In this document: positions 1 to 6,386 of the stretch, piece by piece | Layout: each line of letters opens with the position of its first letter | How positions within the stretch are numbered: the first letter of the stretch is position 1 | Origin: JBEVNX01 sp040507895 | GTDB taxonomy: Bacteria; Desulfobacterota; Binatia; JACPRU01 | DNA length: 9,353 nucleotides | Direction: 5' to 3' | NCBI GenBank assembly: GCA_040507895.1 | Contig: JBEVNX010000162.1 | Span: forward strand, 1 to 9,353 | Notes under the pieces: generated by a model | The model's input: only the letters and a program-made list of their open reading frames with translations | Database searches by the model: none | Told to the model about the DNA's origin: nothing | Position numbers and translations under genes: made by a program

Positions 1-60
1 TTTATTCAGCCGCCGCGCCCCTTTCTTCTACGGGAATGGACGCTGCGGGAGGGCGCTTGG
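1..60. other. Short non-coding stretch downstream of the A-type carrier gene
   Basis: No coding start is seen here on either strand. Read on the minus strand, an AAAGGGG stretch (about 20-26) could be a ribosome site for a next gene starting near or beyond the left edge, but the 18 or more bases to the edge make this doubtful. GCGCCC and GGGCGC arms flank this stretch about 34 bases apart, with no T-run after them, so I do not call a terminator. Whether the iscS unit continues leftwards cannot be decided from this window. Confidence 0.4.
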
Positions 61-375
61 TTACACCGAAAACGAGGCGCCGCAGCCGCAGCTCGATTTG
101 ACGTTGGGATTGTTCAGCTTGAAGCCAGACTCCATCAACCCCTCCGAATAGTCGAGCTCCGTGCCGTGAAGATACAGATAACTCTTGCGGTCAGCGACCA
201 CCGCGACGCCGTCCTTCTCGAAGGCCTTGTCGCCGGCGCGGGGCTCGTCGACGTCGAGCTTGTATTGCAGCCCCGAACAGCCGCCGCCGATGACCTTGAC
301 GCGCAGCACCTTGCCGGCCTGCTCGCCGATCAGCGTCTTGATCTTCTTGGCGGCGTTCTCCGAGATGGTAATCAT
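61..375 (-). CDS. erpA: A-type iron-sulfur cluster carrier (ErpA/IscA/HesB family)
   Basis: A 104-residue protein of the usual A-type carrier length. These cytoplasmic proteins receive Fe-S clusters from the assembly machinery and pass them to target apoproteins. The three family cysteines are present: Cys33 in GGGCSGLQY, and Cys96 and Cys98 in the C-terminal SCGCG motif. The GGGCSG.QY form and the CGCG.SFS tail resemble ErpA more than classical IscA (SGCSG.AY, CGCGESF), so erpA is the better symbol, but iscA is a fair alternative. The ATG at 375 is chosen because homology begins there (MITISENAAKKI); the reading frame stays open upstream but would overlap iscS. Eight bases separate it from the iscS stop codon, so the two are almost certainly co-transcribed. 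The ribosome binding site is weak (a GAAG-like stretch over the iscS stop), which suggests translational coupling. Family assignment is very secure; the subtype is inferred. Confidence 0.93.
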   Translation of the reverse strand: MITISENAAKKIKTLIGEQAGKVLRVKVIGGGCSGLQYKLDVDEPRAGDKAFEKDGVAVVADRKSYLYLHGTELDYSEGLMESGFKLNNPNVKSSCGCGASFSV

Positions 376-383
376 CGCGATCT

Positions 384-1571
384 TCAGCTGGCGCAGGCCA
401 TCGCGTACTCGGGGGAGAGCTTCCGCAGCCGGCGCACCTCCGCGATCACCCTCTTCGCCACGGTCTCCACCTCTGCCGCCGTGGTGAAGCGGCCGAGGCC
501 GAATCGGATCGAGCTGTGCACGATCTCGTCGCCCTTGCCGAGCGCCTTCAACACGTAGGACGGCTCGAGCGTGGCCGAGCTGCACGCCGATCCCGTCGAC
601 AGCGCAATCTCGCGGTTGAGCGCCATCAGCAGCGATTCCGCCTCGACGAAGCTGAAGCTCAGGTTCAGGTTACCGGGCAGCCGTTCGACTGGATGGCCGT
701 TGAGCGTCACGTGGTCGAGCTCTCGAGTGAGGGTCTGCTGCAAGCCGTCGCGGAGCGTCGCGAGGCGTTTGCTCTCCTCGGCCATCAGGGCGGCGGCGAT
801 CTCGCAAGCTTTGCCGAGACCGACGATGCCCGGCACGTTGAGCGTCCCCGATCGGAGCCCGCGCTCCTGACCTCCACCTTCGGTGAGCGGCGCGATGCGC
901 ACGCGCGGATCCTTCGAGCGCAGATAGAGGGCGCCGATTCCCTTGGGACCATAGATCTTGTGCGCCGAGAGCGAGAGGAGATCGACGACCAACGCGTCGA
1001 CGCCGACCGGGATCTTGCCCACTCCCTGTGTGGCGTCGCTGTGGAACAGCACGCCGCGTCGCTTGGCGATGCGGCCGATCTCCGCCAACGGATGGATCGT
1101 GCCGATCTCGTTGTTGGCCAGCATGATGGAGATCAGCACGGTTTGTGGTGTGAGCGCAGCTTCGACGGCGCGGGGATCCAGGCAACCGTGGCGATCGACC
1201 GGCACGACGGTGACCCGCGCTAAGCCCTTGCGCTCGAGCGAGCGACAGGTATCGATCACGGAGCGATGCTCCGTTGCGCAGGTGACGAGGTGGTTGCCCT
1301 TGCTGCGCTGGAACTCGAGAACTCCCTTGATTGCCAGGTTGTTCGACTCGCTCGCCCCGGCGGTGAAGGTGATCTCCTTCTCGCGCGCGCCGATCAGCTT
1401 CGCGACTTGCTCGCGAGCCGTCGCCACAGCGCTCTCGGCGTCCCATCCGAAGGGGTGGTTGCGGCTCGCCGGATTTCCGAACTTCTCCTGGAAAAACGGC
1501 AGCATGGCCTCGAGAACCCCGGGGTCGACCGGCGTCGTGGCGTGATAGTCCATGTAAATGGGCCGGCTCAT
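384..1571 (-). CDS. iscS: Cysteine desulfurase, IscS-type (PLP-dependent)
   Basis: A 395-residue class V aminotransferase-fold enzyme. It removes sulfur from L-cysteine, giving alanine and an enzyme persulfide that feeds Fe-S cluster assembly and other thiolation pathways. Visible landmarks are the N-terminal PIYMDYHATTPVDP block, the PLP-stacking His102 in ATEHRSVID, Asp179 in HSDATQ, the PLP Schiff-base Lys205 in SAHKIYGPKG, and the persulfide Cys330 in the loop STGSACSSATLEPSY. That loop is characteristic of group I (IscS/NifS) rather than SufS enzymes. The ATG at 1571 fits the family N-terminus; an in-frame extension to 1862 would run into uvrA and carries no homology. The C-terminus ends soon after LSPEY, about ten residues shorter than E. 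coli IscS as I recall it. No well-spaced Shine-Dalgarno is seen: AGGGG lies 15 bases upstream. It is first in a unit with the downstream carrier gene and has its own promoter. NifS is possible by sequence, but no nitrogenase genes are nearby. Confidence 0.96.
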   Translation of the reverse strand: MSRPIYMDYHATTPVDPGVLEAMLPFFQEKFGNPASRNHPFGWDAESAVATAREQVAKLIGAREKEITFTAGASESNNLAIKGVLEFQRSKGNHLVTCATEHRSVIDTCRSLERKGLARVTVVPVDRHGCLDPRAVEAALTPQTVLISIMLANNEIGTIHPLAEIGRIAKRRGVLFHSDATQGVGKIPVGVDALVVDLLSLSAHKIYGPKGIGALYLRSKDPRVRIAPLTEGGGQERGLRSGTLNVPGIVGLGKACEIAAALMAEESKRLATLRDGLQQTLTRELDHVTLNGHPVERLPGNLNLSFSFVEAESLLMALNREIALSTGSACSSATLEPSYVLKALGKGDEIVHSSIRFGLGRFTTAAEVETVAKRVIAEVRRLRKLSPEYAMACAS

Positions 1572-1585
1572 GAGGTATGCCGAGG

Positions 1586-1622
1586 GCCCCTTAACGGGAC
1601 CACTCTGGTCCTGTATAGGGCC
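1586..1622. promoter_or_regulatory. Dyad operator candidate over the iscS promoter
   Basis: The core is a perfect inverted repeat, GGACCA-CTC-TGGTCC (1597-1611), centred on base 1604. The symmetry continues outward about the same centre: CA/TG-type pairs at 1594-1595 with 1613-1614, and CCCT/AGGG at 1588-1591 with 1617-1620. In all, 13 of 17 possible pairs between 1586 and 1622 match. The dyad covers the -10 hexamer and the expected start site, the usual position for a repressor site. Isc promoters in many bacteria are controlled by the Rrf2-family Fe-S sensor IscR, so an Rrf2-type regulator is a reasonable guess. I cannot match this site to a published motif, and no regulator gene is in the window. 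It could instead act as an RNA hairpin, but no T-run follows, so it is not a standard terminator. Confidence 0.6.
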
Positions 1623-1640
1623 ACCCCGAAACCGTGTCAA
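1612..1640 (-). promoter_or_regulatory. Sigma70-type promoter of the iscS unit
   Basis: Read on the minus strand, TTGACA (1640-1635) is followed by exactly 17 bases and then TATACA (1617-1612). This is a full -35 consensus match and a five-of-six -10 match at ideal spacing. The -35 shares bases with the last His codon and TGA stop of uvrA. Transcription would start near 1605, giving a leader of about 34 bases before the iscS ATG at 1571. In such GC-rich DNA a match this good, placed in the only intergenic gap, is unlikely to be chance. That it is active is inference. Confidence 0.8.
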
Positions 1641-4477
1641 TGTCGGAGCAAGCCGCGCAGGAAGCGCGCGGTGTGCGACTCGCCGGCGTGGCGCGCGACC
1701 TCCTCCGGCGTGCCCGTCGCGACGATGCGGCCGCCCTCGGCGCCACCCTCGGGGCCGAGGTCGACGAGGAAATCCGCCGCCTTGATCACATCGAGGTTGT
1801 GCTCGATCACCAGCACCGTGTTGCCGGCGTCGACGAGCCGCGCCAGCACGCCGAGCAGGCATTCGATGTCGGCGAAGTGGAGCCCCGTCGTCGGCTCGTC
1901 GAGGATGTAAAGCGTCCGTCCCGTAGAGCGGCGAGCGAGCTCGCGCGCGAGCTTGATGCGCTGCGCCTCGCCCCCCGAGAGTGTTGTCGCCGGCTGTCCG
2001 AGCCGAAGGTACCCGAGGCCAACGTCCTGCAAGACTCCGAGTCGGCTGGCGGCGGCGGGGATCGCCGCAAAGAACTCGAGCGCTTCGCTGATCGTCAGCT
2101 CAAGCACCTCGGCGATCGTTCGCCCCTTGAAGCGGATCTCCAAGGCCTCGCGGTTGTAGCGCTTGCCGCCGCACTGCTCGCACACGACGAACACGTCGGG
2201 CAGGAAGTGCATCTCGATCCGCAGCAGGCCATCGCCGCGGCACGCCTCGCATCGTCCGCCCTTGATGTTGAAGGAGAAGCGTCCCGGACCGTAGCCGCGC
2301 ACGCGCGCGTCCGGTGTCTCGGCGAAGAGCTCGCGGATGATCGTGAACAGCCCGGTGTACGTCGCCGGGTTCGAGCGAGGCGTGCGGCCGATCGGCGACT
2401 GATCGACGTCGACCACCTTGTCGAGGAACTGCCAGCCTTCCAAGGCGTCGTGCTCGCCGGCGCGGGCCTTGCTCTGGGCGAGCTTTCGCGCCACCGCCGG
2501 GTAGAGCGTGTCGACGACGAGCGTGCTCTTTCCCGAGCCTGAGACGCCGGTGACGCAAGTCATGGTGCCGAGCGGGACCTCGAGATCGACTCCGCGCAGG
2601 TTGTTAGCCCGCGCGCCGAGGAGGCGCAGCGCCCAGCCGTTGCCGCGCCGACGCACCGCCGGCACCGCGATGGATCGCCGCCCCGAGAGGTAGTCGCCGG
2701 TGAGCGACGCGGCTGATGCCATCACGGCGGCGGGCGGGCCCTCGGCGACGACTTGTCCGCCCCGCTCGCCCGCGCCGGGCCCCATGTCGACGAGATGATC
2801 GGCTGCGAGGATCGTGTCGCGGTCGTGCTCGACCACGATCACCGTGTTGCCGAGATCGCGCAGCCCGGCGAGGATCCGCAACAGGCGAGCGTTGTCCCGC
2901 GGGTGGAGGCCGATCGAAGGCTCGTCGAGGATGTACAGCACGCCGACGAGGCTCGAGCCGATCTGGGTCGCGAGGCGCAGGCGCTGGCCCTCGCCGCCGG
3001 AGAGAGTCGCCGAGGAGCGGTCCAGCGTCAAGTAAGCGAGCCCGACCTCGACGAGGAACCCGAGGCGGGCGGTGATCTCCTCGAGCAAGCGCCGGGCGAT
3101 CTCTCGCTTCTCCCCCCGCAGCGAGAGCTCGCCGAAGAAGCGCGTTGCCTCGTCCACCGAGAGCCGCGTGACCTCGACGATCGAACGGCCGGCGAGTCGC
3201 ACGTGCTCGGCTTCCGGCCGGAGCCGCGTTCCCTTGCAGCTCGGGCACGGCCGCGCGGCCAGGTAGGGCGCCAGCTCCTCCTCGTCGAACTCCTCGTGCG
3301 CCTCGCGTCGCCGCTTCTCGAGGAGCTCGAGCACCCCTTCGAACGGGCGCGCGAACGTGACGCTCCTCCCCTCGCGCTCGTGCACGAACTCGACTGCTTG
3401 ATCACCCGTGCCGTGGAGGATCGCGTGGCGTGAAGCCGCGGGGATCTCCGCGAACGGCGTGTCGAGGTCGAAGCCGCGCGCACGACCGAGAGCGGCCAGC
3501 AGCGAGAGATGGTACGGCGAGGGCTTGCGGCCCCAGGGGGCGATCGCTCCCTGGCGAAGCGACAGCCGCTCGTCGGGCACGACGAGATCCGCATCGAGGT
3601 GCGTGTGCGCGCCGAGGCCGCCGCATTGCGGGCACGCGCCGTAGGGGCTGTTGAAGGAAAACAGCCGCGGCGACAGCTCGGGATACGACACGCCGCACAC
3701 CGGGCAGGCGAAGCGCTGGCTGAAGATCATCTCGCTCGCGTGGTCACCGGGCTCTCCGACAGCGACCCGAGCGATCTCGTCGCCGTAGCGGAACGCGACC
3801 TCGAGGGAATCCGCCAGACGGCGCTCGACGCCGGCCTTCACGACCACGCGGTCGACGACCACGTCGATCGTGTGCGGCTGATGCTTGGCGAGCGTGAGCT
3901 CTTCCTCGAGCTCGCGCACGTCGCCGTCGACCCGGACGCGGATGAAACCCGCGCGTCGAAGCTCCTGTAGCTCGCGACGAAACTCTCCCTTGCGGCCGCG
4001 CGCGACCGGCGCGAGCACCTGCAAGCGGCTGCCCTCGGGCAGGGCGAGCAGGCGATCGACGATCTCCTCGATCGTCTGCGCTCCGATCGGCCGCCCGCAG
4101 CGAAAACAATGGGGCTCGCCGACGCGCGCGTAGAGGAGCCGCAGGAAGTCGTAGATGTCGGTGACCGTGCCAACGGTCGAGCGCGGGTTGCGGCCGAGCC
4201 CTCTCTGCTCGATGGCGATCGCCGGCGAGAGGCCCTCGATCGAATCGACGTCCGGCTTCTCCATCTGCTCGAGGAACTGACGCGCGTAGGCCGACAGCGA
4301 CTCGACGTAGCGGCGCTGCCCTTCCGCGTAGAGCGTGTCGAAGGCGAGCGACGACTTGCCGGATCCCGAGATGCCCGTGACCACGATCAGGCGGTCCCGC
4401 GGCAGATCGAGCGAGACGTTCTGGAGGTTGTGGCTGCGCGCGCCGCGGATCCGGATCGTTCCGGGCATGCCTAGCAC
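1637..4477 (-). CDS. uvrA: Excinuclease ABC subunit A (UvrA)
   Basis: A 946-residue protein of normal full UvrA length. It is the DNA-damage recognition ATPase of nucleotide excision repair, working as a dimer that loads UvrB. Both ABC ATPase halves are intact: Walker A GISGSGKSS (residues 35-43) and GVSGSGKST (644-652), signature LSGGEGQR (492-499) and LSGGEAQR (833-840), and Walker B LYILDEP at about 514-520 and 856-862. Three zinc modules are complete: Cys124/127 with Cys411/414, Cys258/261 with 282/285, and Cys743/746 with 766/769. Two starts are possible: GTG at 4477, which has GGAG five bases upstream and overlaps the pdxA stop, or ATG at 4468, two bases after pdxA, which matches the usual family N-terminus. 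I list GTG for its ribosome site; the difference is three residues. It is the last gene of the mfd-led run, and its stop codon overlaps the -35 of the iscS promoter. Confidence 0.98.
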   Translation of the reverse strand: MLGMPGTIRIRGARSHNLQNVSLDLPRDRLIVVTGISGSGKSSLAFDTLYAEGQRRYVESLSAYARQFLEQMEKPDVDSIEGLSPAIAIEQRGLGRNPRSTVGTVTDIYDFLRLLYARVGEPHCFRCGRPIGAQTIEEIVDRLLALPEGSRLQVLAPVARGRKGEFRRELQELRRAGFIRVRVDGDVRELEEELTLAKHQPHTIDVVVDRVVVKAGVERRLADSLEVAFRYGDEIARVAVGEPGDHASEMIFSQRFACPVCGVSYPELSPRLFSFNSPYGACPQCGGLGAHTHLDADLVVPDERLSLRQGAIAPWGRKPSPYHLSLLAALGRARGFDLDTPFAEIPAASRHAILHGTGDQAVEFVHEREGRSVTFARPFEGVLELLEKRRREAHEEFDEEELAPYLAARPCPSCKGTRLRPEAEHVRLAGRSIVEVTRLSVDEATRFFGELSLRGEKREIARRLLEEITARLGFLVEVGLAYLTLDRSSATLSGGEGQRLRLATQIGSSLVGVLYILDEPSIGLHPRDNARLLRILAGLRDLGNTVIVVEHDRDTILAADHLVDMGPGAGERGGQVVAEGPPAAVMASAASLTGDYLSGRRSIAVPAVRRRGNGWALRLLGARANNLRGVDLEVPLGTMTCVTGVSGSGKSTLVVDTLYPAVARKLAQSKARAGEHDALEGWQFLDKVVDVDQSPIGRTPRSNPATYTGLFTIIRELFAETPDARVRGYGPGRFSFNIKGGRCEACRGDGLLRIEMHFLPDVFVVCEQCGGKRYNREALEIRFKGRTIAEVLELTISEALEFFAAIPAAASRLGVLQDVGLGYLRLGQPATTLSGGEAQRIKLARELARRSTGRTLYILDEPTTGLHFADIECLLGVLARLVDAGNTVLVIEHNLDVIKAADFLVDLGPEGGAEGGRIVATGTPEEVARHAGESHTARFLRGLLRH

Positions 4478-5415
4478 CGCCGCTCCGCCATAGAAGCGGC
4501 GAGTCGGATCGCGCTCGCCATGCTCGACATGTCTGCGCGGCCGCGACCCGCGATGTCGAAGGCGGTGCCGTGGTCCGGAGAGGTTCTCGGGAACGGTAGT
4601 CCGATCGTGACGTTCACTCCGTCGGTGAAATGGACGAGCTTGAAGGGGATCAGACCCTGGTCGTGGTAGAGCGAGATCACGGCGTCGAACTCGCCCTGGC
4701 GCGCGCGGAAGAAGACCGTGTCCGGCGAATGCGGTCCGTCGACCCGCAAGCCCCGCGCTCGCGCCGCCTCGACGGCGGGCCGCAACAGACGGATCTCCTC
4801 GTCACCGAAAGCGCCCCCCTCCCCTGCGTGCGGATTCAGGCCGGCGATCGCGAGGCGCGCGCGGCGGATCCCGAAGTCGCGGCGCAGCGCCTCGCTGGCG
4901 ATCTCGGCCGTGCGGAGCACGCTCTCTCGCGTGATTCGCGCCGGCACGTCGCGATAGCGGATGTGAGTGGTGACGAGCACGACTCGCAGCGTCGCCCCCG
5001 CCATCATCATGCGCACCTCGGCGTCGGCCAGCCGCGCGATCGTCTCGGTGTGTCCGGGAAAATCGATGCCGAGCGCCTGGATCGCCTGCTTGCTCACCGG
5101 CGCGGTCACGATGGCGTCCGCCTCCCCCGCTTGCACGAGCGCGACGGCGCGCAGGATCGCGCGATACGCCGCCTCGGCGCCGGCCGGGGTCGGACGGCCG
5201 GGACGGCGGTCGGCGGCGCACAGCGCAGACGCCGCGACGATCGGCAGGCCAGTTCCCGCGCCGTACCGCTTCGCGGCCGCCTCGAGAGCGCCCGGATCGC
5301 CCACCAGCGACAGCCGCGCGCGGCGCTGGAGCCGAGCGCACGCGCGCACCGCGACCTCGGGGCCGATGCCCGCCGGATCGCCCATGGTGACCGCGATGAT
5401 CGGCCTCTTCCGCAT
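4471..5415 (-). CDS. pdxA: 4-hydroxythreonine-4-phosphate dehydrogenase (PdxA)
   Basis: A 314-residue NAD-dependent, metal-binding dehydrogenase of the DXP-dependent vitamin B6 pathway. It oxidises 4-phosphohydroxy-L-threonine; the product decarboxylates to the amine that PdxJ condenses with deoxyxylulose 5-phosphate to form pyridoxine 5'-phosphate. Visible motifs are the N-terminal MGDPAGIGPE, TAPVSK (residues 104-109), FPGHTE (119-124), and three metal-ligand histidines: His151 in TTHIRY, His196 in LNPHAGEG and His251 in YHDQGLIPFK. Their spacing (45 and 55) equals that of E. coli His166, His211 and His266. The tail contains RTSPDHGTAFDIAG. The ATG at 5415 is preferred because homology starts there; a GTG at 5445, exactly after the upstream stop codon, would add ten unconserved residues. 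Neither start has a strong ribosome site, so coupling to the upstream gene is likely. PdxA2-like paralogues acting in other pathways exist, so the exact substrate is inferred. Confidence 0.95.
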   Translation of the reverse strand: MRKRPIIAVTMGDPAGIGPEVAVRACARLQRRARLSLVGDPGALEAAAKRYGAGTGLPIVAASALCAADRRPGRPTPAGAEAAYRAILRAVALVQAGEADAIVTAPVSKQAIQALGIDFPGHTETIARLADAEVRMMMAGATLRVVLVTTHIRYRDVPARITRESVLRTAEIASEALRRDFGIRRARLAIAGLNPHAGEGGAFGDEEIRLLRPAVEAARARGLRVDGPHSPDTVFFRARQGEFDAVISLYHDQGLIPFKLVHFTDGVNVTIGLPFPRTSPDHGTAFDIAGRGRADMSSMASAIRLAASMAERRC

Positions 5416-5445
5416 CTCGGCCGGAGGCCCGCGCCTCTCAGCCAC

Positions 5446-6384
5446 TTAGAGCTTGATCTCGACGTAGTGATGCTTCTGGATGTCCTCGAGGATCCAGCGT
5501 CGGTAGCGCTCGTCGAGCTCCTCGTTGTAGAGCTTCTCCTTGATGTCGGCCGCCACCTCGCTCTCGGGCTGATACACCTCGGCGATTCGCTTCTCGAGCT
5601 TCACGAGGTGAACGCCCATCTTGGTGCGGATGGGCTCGCTGATCTCGCCTTCCTTCATCTTCGAGAGCGGGCCCTCGAATTCCGGCAACAGCTTCGACGG
5701 CTGGAGTTCGCCGAGGTCGCCGCCCTCCGCCGCCAAGGGGTCCTCGGAAACCTGCTTGGCGAGGGTCGCGAAGTCCTCGCCCTTGACGAGGCGCTTGCGA
5801 ATGTCCTCCATGCGATCCATCACGGCGGTGGCGATCGGCTCGGGCGCATCGGGATCAAGCCGAAGGGTGATCTGGCGAACCTTGATGACCCCCGGGCGTT
5901 CGTAGTCCTTCTTGTGCGCCTCGTAGTAGCGGCTGACGTCCTCCGGAGAGATCGTCACTTTGGCGCGGATCTCCTTGTTCAGGAGCTGCACCTTCTCGAT
6001 CTCCCCGCGAATCTGCAGGCGATACTGGGCGTAGTCCAAACCCTGCTGCTTGAGAGCTTCTCTCAGCTGTTCGTCGTCGATGTGGTTCTGCTGCTTGATG
6101 CGGTCGATGTAGTGGTCGATGTCCTCGTCGCGGATGCGAATGCCGCGCGCGACGATCTCCTTCTCCACCAGCTTCTCGGTGATGAGCGCTTGCAGCGCGT
6201 CCTTGTTGCTGATGCCCCGCATGTTCGGCACCTGCGAGCTCTTGTCGCTGATGAACTTGTTGAGCTCGTAGAGCGTGATCGGGTCGCCGTCGACGCTGGC
6301 TACGATCCGGTTCACGACCTCCGCACCGATCGGGATCGCCGCGAACGCCAGCCAGGCACAGAGCAGGATGCACGTTTTCTTCAT
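5446..6384 (-). CDS. SurA-like periplasmic peptidyl-prolyl cis-trans isomerase/chaperone
   Basis: A 312-residue secreted protein. Residues 1-21 form a Sec signal peptide: Lys-Lys near the start, a hydrophobic core, and a likely signal peptidase I cut after PIGA. Cys9 does not sit in a lipobox, so a lipoprotein is unlikely. Next comes a SurA N-terminal-type helical domain starting VNRIVASVDGDPIT and running to about residue 155. A single parvulin (PPIC-type) rotamase domain spans about 163-267, with the typical FATLAKQVSEDPLAAEGGDLG and EGEISEPI..KMGVHLVKLE segments. A charged C-terminal helix follows. E. coli SurA has two parvulin domains and about 430 residues; this shorter form has one. Its expected job is folding outer-membrane proteins in the periplasm. 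Start is well fixed: ATG with GGAGGT six bases upstream. It begins two bases after the mfd stop and ends right at pdxA, echoing the surA-pdxA pairing of enterobacteria. PpiC-type foldase is the alternative name. Confidence 0.9.
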   Translation of the reverse strand: MKKTCILLCAWLAFAAIPIGAEVVNRIVASVDGDPITLYELNKFISDKSSQVPNMRGISNKDALQALITEKLVEKEIVARGIRIRDEDIDHYIDRIKQQNHIDDEQLREALKQQGLDYAQYRLQIRGEIEKVQLLNKEIRAKVTISPEDVSRYYEAHKKDYERPGVIKVRQITLRLDPDAPEPIATAVMDRMEDIRKRLVKGEDFATLAKQVSEDPLAAEGGDLGELQPSKLLPEFEGPLSKMKEGEISEPIRTKMGVHLVKLEKRIAEVYQPESEVAADIKEKLYNEELDERYRRWILEDIQKHHYVEIKL

Positions 6385-6386
6385 GG

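Noticed and set aside
1..60. Terminator formed by GCGCCC and GGGCGC arms.
   Set aside because: The arms are about 34 bases apart and are followed by purine-rich sequence without a T-run.
376..585. Upstream extension of the A-type carrier gene to an ATG at 585.
   Set aside because: It would overlap about 200 bases of iscS. The extra residues are Arg-rich with no homology, while family similarity begins exactly at the ATG at 375.
1586..1622. Rho-independent terminator for uvrA.
   Set aside because: The dyad can form a hairpin, but no T-run follows on the minus strand and it overlaps a strong promoter, so operator function fits better.
1572..1862. N-terminal extension of iscS to 1862.
   Set aside because: The extra 97 residues are low-complexity, Arg-rich and antiparallel to nothing useful. 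They overlap the end of uvrA, and the family N-terminus is at 1571.
1634..2542. A 302-codon plus-strand frame opposite uvrA.
   Set aside because: It is antisense to the UvrA ATPase motifs and has no recognisable domain, so it is a shadow of codon bias.
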